From Acidimicrobiales bacterium (GTDB lineage Bacteria > Actinomycetota > Acidimicrobiia > Acidimicrobiales > Palsa-688): DNA of 42,810 nt. Of the stretch, positions 8,873-17,048 are shown piece by piece. The stretch's first letter is position 1. The number at the start of each line of letters is the position of its first letter. The stretch covers positions 1-42,810 of the forward strand of contig DATLUM010000014.1 of assembly GCA_035533095.1 (NCBI GenBank), given 5' to 3'. A model generated the notes under the pieces. That model made no database searches, was not told where the DNA came from, and worked only from the letters and a program-made list of their open reading frames with translations. Both the position numbers and the translations under genes were made by a program.

Positions 8873-9406
8873 CTAGATTCCTGCCGCTTGGCGCATCGCC
8901 TCGCCCCGGGCGAGCAGATCCTCGAGCGGCTGCTCCAGACCGGGGAACCCCGGCCCGGCCTGAGCCAGCTGGATCAGCACTCCTCCGGTCTGCCGGGGAT
9001 GGAGGAAGGACTCTTTCCAGTTGGGCTGGTCCAGCATCGTCGCGAACGGTGTGAAACCAGCAGCCGTCACCACCTCCAGAGCCGCCGCCAGATCGGGCAC
9101 CTTGAACGTCAGGTGATGAAGACCCCCCCGCGGTGAGCGTTCCAGGAAAGCCCCGACCGATGACGAGTCACGTTGAACCGGTTCGAGCAGCTCGATCCGC
9201 CCACCATGCGGATACTCCAGCTGTACGGCCAGGTGCCCGGCCCACGGGTTGATACCTCCAGCAACGACGGTCCCTCCGAGCAGGTCCCGGTACAGCGGCA
9301 GGGCCGGTCGGATCGACGGGACGGCGTGGGCAGCGTGGTCGAACACGGCGCCGACCGACTGCAAGATGATCGAGTCGTCGGTAGCGCTGTCCTGATGGGT
9401 GCTCAC
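8873..9406 (-). CDS. VOC superfamily (glyoxalase/methylmalonyl-CoA-epimerase-like) protein
   Basis: About 178 residues if the GTG at 9406 is used; an ATG at 9475 is possible but would leave only 28 bases to the divergent cupin start. Core: VGAVFDHAAHAVPSIRPALP, then LYRDLLGG, then WAGHLAVQLEYPHGGRIELLEP and GGLHHLTFKVPDLAAALE. These are the paired beta-alpha-beta-beta-beta modules and His/Glu metal ligands (FDHAAHAV, IELLEP, LHHLTFKV) of epimerase-type VOC proteins. The substrate is unknown. Confidence 0.75.
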   Translation of the reverse strand: MSTHQDSATDDSIILQSVGAVFDHAAHAVPSIRPALPLYRDLLGGTVVAGGINPWAGHLAVQLEYPHGGRIELLEPVQRDSSSVGAFLERSPRGGLHHLTFKVPDLAAALEVVTAAGFTPFATMLDQPNWKESFLHPRQTGGVLIQLAQAGPGFPGLEQPLEDLLARGEAMRQAAGI

Positions 9407-9503
9407 GAGTCGAAGAGGCTTCCAGGCACGAGCCGTGGCACGCAAAGCGGGTGCCTCGCGAACCTCTGCAAGCATGGGTTCGGAAAACGACCGGGAGGAC
9501 AGA

Positions 9504-9887
9504 ATGGAGATCAAGCCCAAGGCTGCCACCGTCAAGGGTCCGGCCGACTGGTTCACCGGCGACGTCTACCTCGACTCGCTCGTCCAAGCACAGGAGCCGT
9601 CGCGAGCCAACGTTGCCGCCGTGCACTTCACACCGGGCGCCCGGACCGCGTGGCACAGCCACGACGGCGGGCAGACCCTCTATGTCACCGAAGGCGAGGG
9701 CCGGGCGCAGTCACGAGGAGAACCCATAGTGGCAATCCGGCCAGGAGACGTCGTCCACACCCCGTCAGGTGAATGGCACTGGCACGGAGCGGCACCTGAC
9801 CGTTTCATGACCCACCTGTCGATTACCGAGGGGCCGGCCACATGGGGCGACCACGTGAGCGACGCGGCGTATCGGGGAACCACCTAG
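9504..9887 (+). CDS. Small cupin-domain protein
   Basis: 127 residues from the ATG at 9504 with GGGAGG 5 bases upstream. Cupin motif 1 is seen as FTPGARTAWHSHDGGQTLYVTEGEG (metal ligands H, H, Q/E region) and motif 2 as IRPGDVVHTPSGEWHWHGAAP. The length and layout match the single-domain cupins related to carboxymuconolactone decarboxylase tails and (R)-mandelonitrile-lyase-type proteins. The metal should be bound by the HxH and downstream His. The reaction is unknown. It is divergent from the VOC gene. Confidence 0.85.
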   Translation: MEIKPKAATVKGPADWFTGDVYLDSLVQAQEPSRANVAAVHFTPGARTAWHSHDGGQTLYVTEGEGRAQSRGEPIVAIRPGDVVHTPSGEWHWHGAAPDRFMTHLSITEGPATWGDHVSDAAYRGTT

Positions 9888-9984
9888 GGATCGTGTTCGT
9901 CTGCCTTGACTTCCCGTGATCGCGGGTATCGCCGTCAGCAACGAGACCAGCGACAGCAGCGAGACACGCGTCACCACCTGCGCG

Positions 9985-10755
9985 TCACGGCCAGTCGAGC
10001 TCGCCGGGCGGGTCGGATGCGGTGAAGGCGTCCGGGCGGCAGGGTTGGTTGAGAAGCGTGTCGCACGCGGGGCGGCCGGCGGGGGGCCCGGCGGCGTAAA
10101 CGGTTCCGACCACGATCTCCGAGGGGTGCTGCGCGTCGTGCAGGATGCTGTTGACGCCCGCGTCGGCGAGCGGTTCGAAGTTCCAACCGCCTGTCTGGCT
10201 GGGGGTGTCGATGATCAGCCGGATACGTGATCCGGCGCGGAACACGTAGTCGAAGGGGAACACTGCGAAGCGCATGAACGTCGGCTGCCCCGGCACGAGA
10301 GGCTGGACGTCGGACTGGAGGTCGGTCTGCACCGGCATCGTCGGTGTGCTCGCTCGAACGTCGAGCTTTCGCTGGGAGGCGCGCAGCCATCCGCGGGCGA
10401 CGTAGACCTCCTGGCCGTCGGGGCGGACCTCGGTGATCGTGGCCTGCAGGTTGGTGTCGGTGGTTGTGGATCCGAGCCACAGGTCGACGCTGGCGGGGCC
10501 GAGCAGCTCGACGTCACGGGCGAGCTTGGGTGTCGTGTAGACGAGCGCCCCGTCGGGAGTCCCGGGCAGCTTCCACAACTCGTTGTGCTGGCCCGCGACG
10601 ACGCCGTCCTCGGTGCCCGTCGACACGGTCGGGAAGGCGTAGCTGTCGGACGGTTCGGAGCCCTGCGGTGCGGCAGCTGTCAAAGCTTCGCCACTTCCGA
10701 GGTAGAGCTGATCGGTCTCGGTGGCCGGTGGCCACTTCGAGCTGGTGGTGACCCA
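9985..10755 (-). pseudogene. Orphan C-terminal domain of a CocE/NonD (X-Pro dipeptidyl-peptidase S15) hydrolase
   Basis: The frame from about 10755 reads WVTTSSKWPPATETDQLYLG and continues as a galactose-binding-like PepX_C domain (ARDVELLGPASVDLWLGSTT, VARGWLRASQRKLD, FPFDYVFRAGSRIRLIIDTP). In the family this domain follows an alpha/beta hydrolase domain with the catalytic Ser. Here nothing hydrolase-like precedes it: the frame runs into a non-matching stretch, a stop at 10846-10848 and then a tandem repeat and the FTR1 gene. A TTG at 10683 could start a 232-residue product, but it would lack the active site. Most likely the broken 3' part of a gene. Confidence 0.75.
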
Positions 10756-10835
10756 TGCCGAACGAGAGTCAGGACGAATCGGACATAGCGTCTTATTCGT
10801 CCCGGGTTGCCGGAAGACTGTCCAGACGCCGTTCG

Positions 10836-10909
10836 GCGGGCGTGGTCAGGCGGCGGGCGTGGTCAGGCGGCGGGTGTGGTCAGGCGGCGGGTGTGGTCAG
10901 GCGGCGGGC
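10836..10909. repeat. Four tandem 17-bp units (plus a partial fifth)
   Basis: Units start at 10836, 10853, 10870 and 10887, each GCGGGYGTGGTCAGGCG; a partial copy begins at 10904. Units 1-2 have C and units 3-4 have T at the Y position. The array covers the last codons and stop of the FTR1 gene and ends next to the broken hydrolase, marking the junction. Because 17 is not a multiple of 3, the frame rotates in each unit. Confidence 0.9.
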
Positions 10910-11761
10910 AGCCCGTCTGGACTGCACGGCAGGCTGGTGCCCGTTCTCGCCAACTGGCCGGCGGGACCTCCAGGCGACGAAGGCCCCGATCGCCGCTGCC
11001 AGGTAGGTGACGTACACGACGGCCTGGCCGATGGTGGGGCGGTCTGCGTAGCCGAAGAAGCTGTGGAAGATGTCGCCCAGAGCGCTGCTCTCGCTGAGGA
11101 CATGGCTGGTGTTCCACATCGGGTGGGTCAAGATCGGGAGCCAGCCCAACTGCTGCAGGTTCTCGACCGCATCGACCAGGATGCCCGCGGCGAACACCAT
11201 CAGCAGAGCGCCGACCACCGTGAAGAACGCCGCCACGTTGATCTTCTTGCCCAGCCGGTAGATGGCGAACGCGACGGCCAGCGACACGACCAGACCGCCG
11301 GCACCGCCCGCAAGAGCGCCGTGGGTACCGGTGGCGAACACGATCGCCAGCGTGAACACCATGGTTTCCAGGCCTTCGCGTCCCACGGCCTGGAAGGCCA
11401 GGACGCGCAGCCCCCAGCGGGCGCGACCGTCGAGGGCGGCACGGGTGCGCTCTTTGAGCTCAGTGGAGAGGCGGGGAGCGTGGTTGCGCATCCAGAAAGT
11501 CATGTACGTCAACACCGCGGCGGCGACGAGGTAGGTGACGGTCTCGAAGATGGTTTGGGTTCGCGACCCCGCGTAGGCCTTGATCGTCAGGTAGGCGGCG
11601 ACCCCGCCCACTGAGACCAGGACCAGGGCGGCGGCGACCCCGGCGAACACGTCGCGGAAGTGGCCGCGCTGGCCGAGGCGGTCCAGGGAGGCCAGAAGGA
11701 TGGCCACGACCATGGAGGCCTCGATCCCCTCTCGGAGGAAGATCACGAACGTCGCTGCCAT
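10880..11761 (-). CDS. FTR1/EfeU family iron permease
   Basis: 293 residues, starting MAATFVIFLREGIEASMVV. The two REXXE motifs that bind iron in the transport path are present: REGIE near residue 10 and REGLE in AFQAVGREGLETMVFTLAI. Seven or so hydrophobic segments fit the FTR1 membrane topology. The protein moves Fe3+ (after ferroxidation) or Fe2+ across the cytoplasmic membrane. No EfeO or EfeB partner is adjacent. The last residues (RRLTTPAA) are encoded by the 17-bp repeat, so the C-terminal tail may be a late addition. Its promoter carries iron-box-like sites (see 11766-11804). Confidence 0.9.
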   Translation of the reverse strand: MAATFVIFLREGIEASMVVAILLASLDRLGQRGHFRDVFAGVAAALVLVSVGGVAAYLTIKAYAGSRTQTIFETVTYLVAAAVLTYMTFWMRNHAPRLSTELKERTRAALDGRARWGLRVLAFQAVGREGLETMVFTLAIVFATGTHGALAGGAGGLVVSLAVAFAIYRLGKKINVAAFFTVVGALLMVFAAGILVDAVENLQQLGWLPILTHPMWNTSHVLSESSALGDIFHSFFGYADRPTIGQAVVYVTYLAAAIGAFVAWRSRRPVGENGHQPAVQSRRAARRLTTPAA

Positions 11762-11765
11762 CAGT

Positions 11766-11804
11766 TATTAGGTATACCTAAGAAATAAGGTTTAGTCAAC
11801 CTCT
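11766..11804 (-). promoter_or_regulatory. Promoter of the FTR1 gene overlapped by two IdeR/DtxR-like boxes
   Basis: On the minus strand TTGACT (11799-11794), a 17-base spacer and TATACC (11776-11771) form a near-consensus sigma70-type promoter. Box 2 (11786-11804, TAAGGTTTAGTCAACCTCT) has half-sites AGGTT and AACCT with a 5-base spacer, the IdeR/DtxR geometry, and covers the -35. Box 1 (11768-11781, TTAGGTATACCTAA) is a perfect 14-bp palindrome over the -10, but its half-sites are closer together. The predicted start of transcription is only a few bases before the ATG at 11761, so the mRNA would be almost leaderless. Repression when iron is plentiful is expected. Confidence 0.7.
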
Positions 11805-11841
11805 ACAGGAATATGAGGATCGCCTCAGGGCTCATCCTGCC

Positions 11842-13422
11842 TCAGCCGATCTGGCGGCTGACGCCCTCCCAGTACGGCGCACGTAGCTCGCGCTTGAGGA
11901 GCTTGCCGGACGGATTGCGCGGGAGGGCCGTGGCGTAATCGATCGACTTCGGGCACTTGTACCCGGCCAGGTACTCGTGGGCGAAAGAGATGAGGTCCTC
12001 CGCGCTTGGCGGGTTTGCAGGCTTGGTGGGTACGACCGCGGCCTTGACCGCCTCACCCCATTTGGTGTCCGGCACTCCGAAGATGGCCACGTCCGCGACG
12101 CCCGGGTGGCGCATCAGTACGTTCTCTACCTCTGCCGGGTAGACGTTCTCCCCGCCGGTGACGATCATGTCCTTCACGCGGTCGTGGAGGTAGACGAAGC
12201 CGTCCTCGTCCAGGTAGCCGGCGTCGCCGGTCCGCAACCATCCCTCTTCGTCGAGCACGGCCCGCGTGGCGTCGGGGTTGTTCCAGTAGCCCGCCATGTT
12301 CTGCCCGCTGCGAGTCCACAGCTCGCCCACTTGCCCGGCCGGCAGGTCGTGACCCTGGTTGTCAACGACGCGCATCTCGACCCAGGGGTAGGGCCGGCCG
12401 CACGACCTCAGCAGGCCGGGTCGGCCCACGGGCTCATGATCCTGTGGCTCGAGCTGGGTGATGGCTCCCGTGGTCTCGGTTAGGCCGTACACCTGCACGA
12501 AGTCGCAGCCCATCACCTCGAGCGCCTTCTCCAGCACCGGCGCCGAAATCGGGGAGGCGCCGTAGACGAGCTTGCGGAGCGAGCTGAAGTCCGCCTCCTC
12601 CACTCCGGGGGTCAGCAGCAGGAACTGGATCACCGACGGCACCATGAAGGCGTGGGTGATGTGCTCCTTGGAGATGACGTGGAGAATCTCTGCCGGCTCC
12701 ACGTCCTTCAGGACCACCGTGCGGCACCCGAAGTAGAGGCCGGCGGTCGACCACCCCAGCCCGGCGATGTGGAACATCGGCATCAGGGCGAGGTTGACGG
12801 AGCGCCCGGGTTCGAACTCCCACGCCTCGTTGATGCGGGACCACGCCGTCATCAGGTTGGAGGTGGTGAGCATCACCCCTTTCGGCAAGCCGGTCGTGCC
12901 TGACGTGTAGAGCTGGAACGCCACGTCCTCCGGCGCCGCAACAGCGCCGGGATCCGATGGTTCGCAACTCGCCAGCCAGGTTTCGTAGCCTTCCCAGCGC
13001 GCGTGCTCGCCGATGGCGACGATGTCGGCCTTCTCGCCAATCTCCGATTCGATCGACTCCACGGCGGCGAAGAAGTCGCTACCAACGATCACCAGCTCGG
13101 TCTGAGCGTCGTCGAGTATCTGCAGAATCTCTGGCGGCGCGAGGCGCCAGTTGACGTTGACGACGACGGCATTCACCAGGGCGGCCCCGAACACCACCTC
13201 CAGGTTCTCGATGGAGTTGCGGTCGATCACCGCGACACGATCGTGGGCCCTCACGCCTTTGCTGGCGAGGGCGCCGGCGACCGCCTTGGCCCGTTCGTAG
13301 AACTCGGCGAAGGTCAAGGACTTCCCGGCGCACTGCACAGCCGTCTGTTCCGCGAGCTCTGCGCCGTGAACTCTCAGGATGTCCGCCAGGCACCGGATCT
13401 CTCGGGTGCTCACGTCAGTCAT
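11842..13422 (-). CDS. Acyl-CoA synthetase (AMP-forming, FadD-like)
   Basis: 526 residues from the ATG at 13422 (MTDVSTREIRCLADILRVHG). ANL-superfamily motifs are all there: P-loop LYTSGTTGLPKGVM, YGLTETTG, GWLRTGDAGYLDEDGFVYL, the hinge region HDRVKDMIVTGGENVYPAEVE and the C-terminal catalytic lysine in LPRNPSGKLLKRELR. The enzyme activates a carboxylic acid to acyl-AMP and then the CoA thioester in the cytoplasm. Acidimicrobial and mycobacterial genomes have many such paralogues, and the chain length cannot be predicted. Its end lies 80 bases before the FTR1 start, but FTR1 has its own promoter. Confidence 0.9.
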   Translation of the reverse strand: MTDVSTREIRCLADILRVHGAELAEQTAVQCAGKSLTFAEFYERAKAVAGALASKGVRAHDRVAVIDRNSIENLEVVFGAALVNAVVVNVNWRLAPPEILQILDDAQTELVIVGSDFFAAVESIESEIGEKADIVAIGEHARWEGYETWLASCEPSDPGAVAAPEDVAFQLYTSGTTGLPKGVMLTTSNLMTAWSRINEAWEFEPGRSVNLALMPMFHIAGLGWSTAGLYFGCRTVVLKDVEPAEILHVISKEHITHAFMVPSVIQFLLLTPGVEEADFSSLRKLVYGASPISAPVLEKALEVMGCDFVQVYGLTETTGAITQLEPQDHEPVGRPGLLRSCGRPYPWVEMRVVDNQGHDLPAGQVGELWTRSGQNMAGYWNNPDATRAVLDEEGWLRTGDAGYLDEDGFVYLHDRVKDMIVTGGENVYPAEVENVLMRHPGVADVAIFGVPDTKWGEAVKAAVVPTKPANPPSAEDLISFAHEYLAGYKCPKSIDYATALPRNPSGKLLKRELRAPYWEGVSRQIG

Positions 13423-13568
13423 GGCGTGGAGCGTACGGCACCGCGTCGACCATGGGACCTCAAGGTGATGCCGGCAATCTCGACCCTGCTGGCTTCGGGC
13501 AGGCCTTGTGTACGGGAGTCTCGATTCGTTTGGGACGGATGCCATGTGCCCGGCGCGAGGATGGCCGC

Positions 13569-13940
13569 ATGCTCGATCACATCGAAATCCAGTGCCACGA
13601 CCTTCGCGCCAGCGCTGCGTTCTATGACGCGGTACTGGCTCCGCTTGGCGGTGAACGTGTCATGGTCTTCGACGAAGCCATTGGCTACGGGCTTCCTCCC
13701 CGGCCGGAGTTCTGGATCGGTCGCCAGCAGACAGGGAAAGGTTTCCGCGAGTCGCACATCGCCTTCACCGCTCCAGGTCGCGCCAAGGTCATGGCCTTCT
13801 TCGAAGCGGCTGTTGGCCTGGGAGCAGAAGTTCTGCATGAACCGAAGCTCTGGCCCGAGTACCACCCCAACTACTTCGGGGCGTTCGTGCGGGACCCTGA
13901 CGGCAACAACGTCGAGGCTGTGTGCCACAACCCCGAGTGA
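13569..13940 (+). CDS. VOC superfamily (glyoxalase/bleomycin-resistance-like) protein
   Basis: 123 residues from the ATG at 13569. MLDHIEIQCHDLRASAAFY, then DAVLAPLGG, then FRESHIAFTAPGRAKVMAFFEAA and a C-terminal FGAFVRDPDGNNVEAVCH fit a single-chain VOC protein with metal ligands at His (DHIEI), His (SHIAF) and Glu (NNVEAV). This subfamily is often annotated as glyoxalase/dioxygenase of unknown substrate. It stands alone, divergent from the acyl-CoA synthetase. Confidence 0.85.
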   Translation: MLDHIEIQCHDLRASAAFYDAVLAPLGGERVMVFDEAIGYGLPPRPEFWIGRQQTGKGFRESHIAFTAPGRAKVMAFFEAAVGLGAEVLHEPKLWPEYHPNYFGAFVRDPDGNNVEAVCHNPE

Positions 13941-14006
13941 CGGAAAGCCCGGTGGTGGTGACTGCGCTGTATCGAGCGGAGGTCGGGCGGTAGCCCCCAA
14001 GCATGG

Positions 14007-14792
14007 TCAGCGTGGACCTTGGCCGTCGTCGACCCGGATGACGGCGCCGGTCACGAACTCGGACTCGCGGGCCACGAGGTACAGAAGAGTGCTGTCGAGC
14101 TGGGCCGGGTCGCCCATCCGCCGGCGCGGCCCGACCACGTCCGGCGAGAAACCGAGGCGAGCCATCATGCCGTCCATCATCTCCGAGGAAAAAGACCCAG
14201 GAGCGATGCAGTTGACGTTGATCCAGTACTTGGCCCACTCCGCAGAGAGCACCTCGGTCATCCTGATGACACCGGCTTTGGTAACCGAATAGAGCGCCGC
14301 CGCGCCACCGTCGTAGCTCAAGGCCCCGACGGAGGAAATGTTCACGATCCGTCCGGGTTCCTGGGCCTTCATGAGACGGCGGGCCACCTCGCAGGAGAGC
14401 AGCCATGGCCCGCGCAGGTTGGTGTCGATCACCCGGTCGACCAGCTCGAGCGGCATGCGGGTGGCGTATTGGGCGTCGGGTATCCCGGCGTTGTTGACGA
14501 GGATGTCGACCAGGCCCAGTTCGTCCTCGGCCCGCTGGACCGCCGCTGTGATGGAGGCGGCGTCGGTGACGTCCAGTTCGACTGCCACCGCCCTGCCTCC
14601 TCGTTGCTCGATCTCCGTGACGAGCTCCTCGAGCCTGGCGGTTCTCCGGGCGCAAGCAGCCACCGACGCTCCGGCGGCGGCGAGGGTCAGAGCGAAACGA
14701 CGGCCCAGACCGGAGCTTGCCCCGGTCACGAGTGCCACTTGACCCGTCAAGGCGTGACCTGCGTACGGGATGGGGAAGGTGTGATCAGCCAT
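14007..14792 (-). CDS. Short-chain dehydrogenase/reductase (SDR)
   Basis: 261 residues. NAD(P)-binding TGASSGLG, the NNAG motif (DILVNNAG), catalytic Ser in IVNISSVG and YSVTK active-site Tyr/Lys are intact. The R in ACARRTARL after beta-2 hints at NADP(H) preference. The final strand FVTGAVIRVDDGQGPR matches classical SDRs. The substrate is unknown. A clear inverted repeat (14799-14819) lies 7 bases before the start codon, so this gene is probably under a dedicated repressor. Confidence 0.9.
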   Translation of the reverse strand: MADHTFPIPYAGHALTGQVALVTGASSGLGRRFALTLAAAGASVAACARRTARLEELVTEIEQRGGRAVAVELDVTDAASITAAVQRAEDELGLVDILVNNAGIPDAQYATRMPLELVDRVIDTNLRGPWLLSCEVARRLMKAQEPGRIVNISSVGALSYDGGAAALYSVTKAGVIRMTEVLSAEWAKYWINVNCIAPGSFSSEMMDGMMARLGFSPDVVGPRRRMGDPAQLDSTLLYLVARESEFVTGAVIRVDDGQGPR

Positions 14793-14798
14793 GACCTC

Positions 14799-14819
14799 GA
14801 CAACCCTAGGTAGGTTGTC
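14799..14819. promoter_or_regulatory. 7-bp-arm inverted repeat upstream of the SDR gene
   Basis: GACAACC (14799-14805), CTAGGTA spacer, GGTTGTC (14813-14819): perfect arms with a 7-base centre, itself nearly palindromic. Size and symmetry suit a TetR-family operator. It sits immediately upstream of the SDR start at 14792. No regulator gene is adjacent, so the repressor would act in trans. Confidence 0.5.
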
Positions 14820-14912
14820 TCATCGATGTATTCCGGGTCGTCATAACGTCTGATCTAGCGGAACAGGATGCCCGGCGGCAACGTCAGCAGAGCAGACGGG
14901 AAGGGAGCAACG

Positions 14913-15062
14913 ATGAGCCGGGTAGCCATCTATCTGAACTTCATGGGGACCACCGAGGAAGCTTTCGGTTTCGCCCATGCGGAGCTGCCGATCCTGGCAG
15001 GACACGTGCTGATGGGCTCAGACATGGTCGAGTCCATGGGTCACCAGCTCACGGTCGGCTAG
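14913..15062 (+). pseudogene. Broken PhnB-like VOC gene (internal deletion and early stop)
   Basis: The frame reads MSRVAIYLNFMGTTEEAFGF and jumps directly to AHAELPILAGHVLMGSDMVE and SMGHQLTVG, then TAG. In PhnB-like (3-demethylubiquinone-9 3-methyltransferase-type VOC) proteins, which are about 140 residues, the start and the HxELPILxGHVLMGxDM block are separated by some 40 residues and at least 40 more follow. Here the middle is missing in frame and the end is lost, leaving about 50 residues. It is therefore a remnant and not a functional enzyme. Confidence 0.7.
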
Positions 15063-15177
15063 GCGCCGGCGGTGGCCCGAACATCGAGGAAGGACTTCGA
15101 CCTCACGTCGGAGCGGTCTGGGTGACCTGCGCCCGCCGAGCGACCTGGAACTGGTCTCGGGTGAGACCATATGGAAC

Positions 15178-16194
15178 GTGACGTTCTCCCAGCTCAAGAG
15201 GCGGATGTGGATAGCCCTCCTGGCCTTGGCGCTGGTACTGGGAGGAGGGACGTTCGGTTACTGGGTGGTCGGCCTGAGTCCTCTCGATGCCCTCTACCAG
15301 ACCGTGACGACCGTGAGCACGGTCGGATTCCGCGAGCTTTTTCCTCGGACAGCTGGTCCAGAGGTGTTCACCATCATCTTGATCCTGATGGGGGTGGGGA
15401 CCGTCCTCTACGCGTTCGGGGTGCTCCTCGAGGCTGTGATCGAAGGCGACGTGTTCGACATCTGGGGGAGGCACAAGATGGAGAAGAGAATCAGCCAACT
15501 CACCAACCACGTCATTGTCTGCGGATTCGGCAGGGTCGGTCGCTCCGTTGCCCGCCACCTCGCCGCCAGCGACGAGGACTTCGTCGTGATCGACCAGGAC
15601 TCGCAGCGCCTCGATGGCACGGAGTACCTGACGATCGCCGGCGATGCCACAGACGACGAGGTTCTTCGGCAAGCGGGCATGGAGCGTGCCCGTGCTCTCG
15701 TGGCGGCCACCAGCACCGATACAACCAATGTGTACGTGGCATTGAGCGGACGGGCGTTGCGGCCCGACTTGTTCATCGTCGCCCGGGCCCGCGATGCCGA
15801 ATCCGAACCCAAGCTGCTCCGGGCTGGCGCCAACCGGGTGATCAACCCGCAGGCGATCGGTGGCAATCGGGTCGCGGCCATGCTGACGCAGCCGCACGTG
15901 TCGGAGTTCCTCGACGTGGTCACCCACGGAGATGAGATCGAGTTCCGCCTGGTCGAGGTGGCCGTCGGTCAAGGTTCCTCGCTGGCAGGCCGCTCGCTTC
16001 GCGATGCGAAGCTGCGGGAGAACACAGGAGCGCTGGTCCTGGCCATACGAGGTGCGGACGGTCAGTTCCAGACCAATCCCGGTCCTGACACGCTGATATC
16101 GGATGGTGATGTGCTGATCGCCATCGGAACACAGGCCCAGCTCGAGTCGCTCGTCGCCTTGTCGCAGCAAGTCAACCCTCTGGCCGAGACCTGA
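15178..16194 (+). CDS. Two-TM potassium channel with C-terminal RCK/TrkA domains
   Basis: 338 residues from GTG 15178. First membrane helix about residues 11-31, pore loop with TVTTVSTVGFRE, second helix about 62-85, then an RCK_N Rossmann domain (HVIVCGFGRVGRSVARHL, followed by VVIDQD) and an RCK_C domain (EVAVGQGSSLAGRSLRD … DVLIAIGTQAQLESL). This is the MthK-like layout: a tetrameric K+ channel gated by ligand binding to cytoplasmic RCK rings. The filter reads TVGFRE where the canonical one is TVGYGD. It stands alone on the + strand. Confidence 0.88.
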   Translation: MTFSQLKRRMWIALLALALVLGGGTFGYWVVGLSPLDALYQTVTTVSTVGFRELFPRTAGPEVFTIILILMGVGTVLYAFGVLLEAVIEGDVFDIWGRHKMEKRISQLTNHVIVCGFGRVGRSVARHLAASDEDFVVIDQDSQRLDGTEYLTIAGDATDDEVLRQAGMERARALVAATSTDTTNVYVALSGRALRPDLFIVARARDAESEPKLLRAGANRVINPQAIGGNRVAAMLTQPHVSEFLDVVTHGDEIEFRLVEVAVGQGSSLAGRSLRDAKLRENTGALVLAIRGADGQFQTNPGPDTLISDGDVLIAIGTQAQLESLVALSQQVNPLAET

Positions 16195-16230
16195 GCCGTG
16201 TCAACACCGGGCCAATCGAGATCCTCTTTG

Positions 16231-17034
16231 TCAGGGCGAGACGATGAGCGCGAGCTGGCGGGAGTGGGCGACGAGCGTCCCGTCCGGCGTCCAAAGCTCG
16301 CCGTCCTCTTCAAGGAATCCTTCGGTTGCGACGGTCGTACGGAACCGCACGGCGACCCAATCGTCGGGCTGGAGGCTTTGCAGTGCACGGATGGATCGCA
16401 GGTGCACCGTGAGGTCGACGGTCGGGACGCCCATCCTTTCGTCCAGCCGGGCGAAGACCGCCGGATGCCAAGCGTCGGCAAGGGCGACGATCAGCGCCGG
16501 GTCGTACGGCCTCGGCTCTCTCAGCCGGATCCACCCTCCTGTCTCGGCCCGGCTGCCGGGGCCTTCCCACGGGGCCCCCGTGACGACCCTGTAGTGGTAG
16601 CGGTCGCGCATCGGAATGCCCACGTGCAGGTCCGCCGGCGTTCCCACTGCATCCGGGCGCGGATAGTTCGGGAAGGTGCGGTCAGCGAAGCTGGGAGTGT
16701 CCGTATTGAGGAGCGCGAACGCCGCATGGGCGGTGGCGAGGAGTCGCTCACCCTGGTGTAACCGGGCTGTAACGAAGTGGACCGTTCGGCCTGCTCGCTC
16801 GGTACGAACCGAGATCTCCGCGGGGCCTTCGCGGCCCGGAGCGAGGTAGTGAACGGTCAAGGAGCGAGGGTGCCGATCGGGATCGGCATCATGGGCTGCC
16901 AATGCTTGCATGAGGATTGCGGCGATGTAGCCACCGTTCGGTCCTCGTTCGATCCACCATCCGGGATCGATTCGGGCGGTGAAGTCACCTTCGCATTGGC
17001 GAACCACGGCCGTATCAAGATCGAATCGTGTCAT
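16231..17034 (-). CDS. Acyl-CoA thioesterase family protein (double hotdog, TesB/4HBT_3-like)
   Basis: 267 residues from the ATG at 17034 (MTRFDLDTAVVRQ); earlier codons overlap the LLM gene. GWWIERGPNGGYIAAILMQA is the N-terminal hotdog signature of thioesterase-like (acyl-CoA thioesterase II-type) proteins, and a second hotdog lies in the C-terminal half (TVDLTVHLRSIRAL … WVAVRFRTTVATEGFLEEDGE). It would hydrolyse acyl-CoA to free acid and CoA. The start lies 14 bases after the LLM gene stop, so the two form one transcript. Confidence 0.82.
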   Translation of the reverse strand: MTRFDLDTAVVRQCEGDFTARIDPGWWIERGPNGGYIAAILMQALAAHDADPDRHPRSLTVHYLAPGREGPAEISVRTERAGRTVHFVTARLHQGERLLATAHAAFALLNTDTPSFADRTFPNYPRPDAVGTPADLHVGIPMRDRYHYRVVTGAPWEGPGSRAETGGWIRLREPRPYDPALIVALADAWHPAVFARLDERMGVPTVDLTVHLRSIRALQSLQPDDWVAVRFRTTVATEGFLEEDGELWTPDGTLVAHSRQLALIVSP

Positions 17035-17048
17035 CAACTTCGGCAGCG

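Noticed and set aside
10836-10909. Tandem repeats considered as a CRISPR array
   Set aside because: The 17-bp units are contiguous with no spacers, and no cas gene is present.
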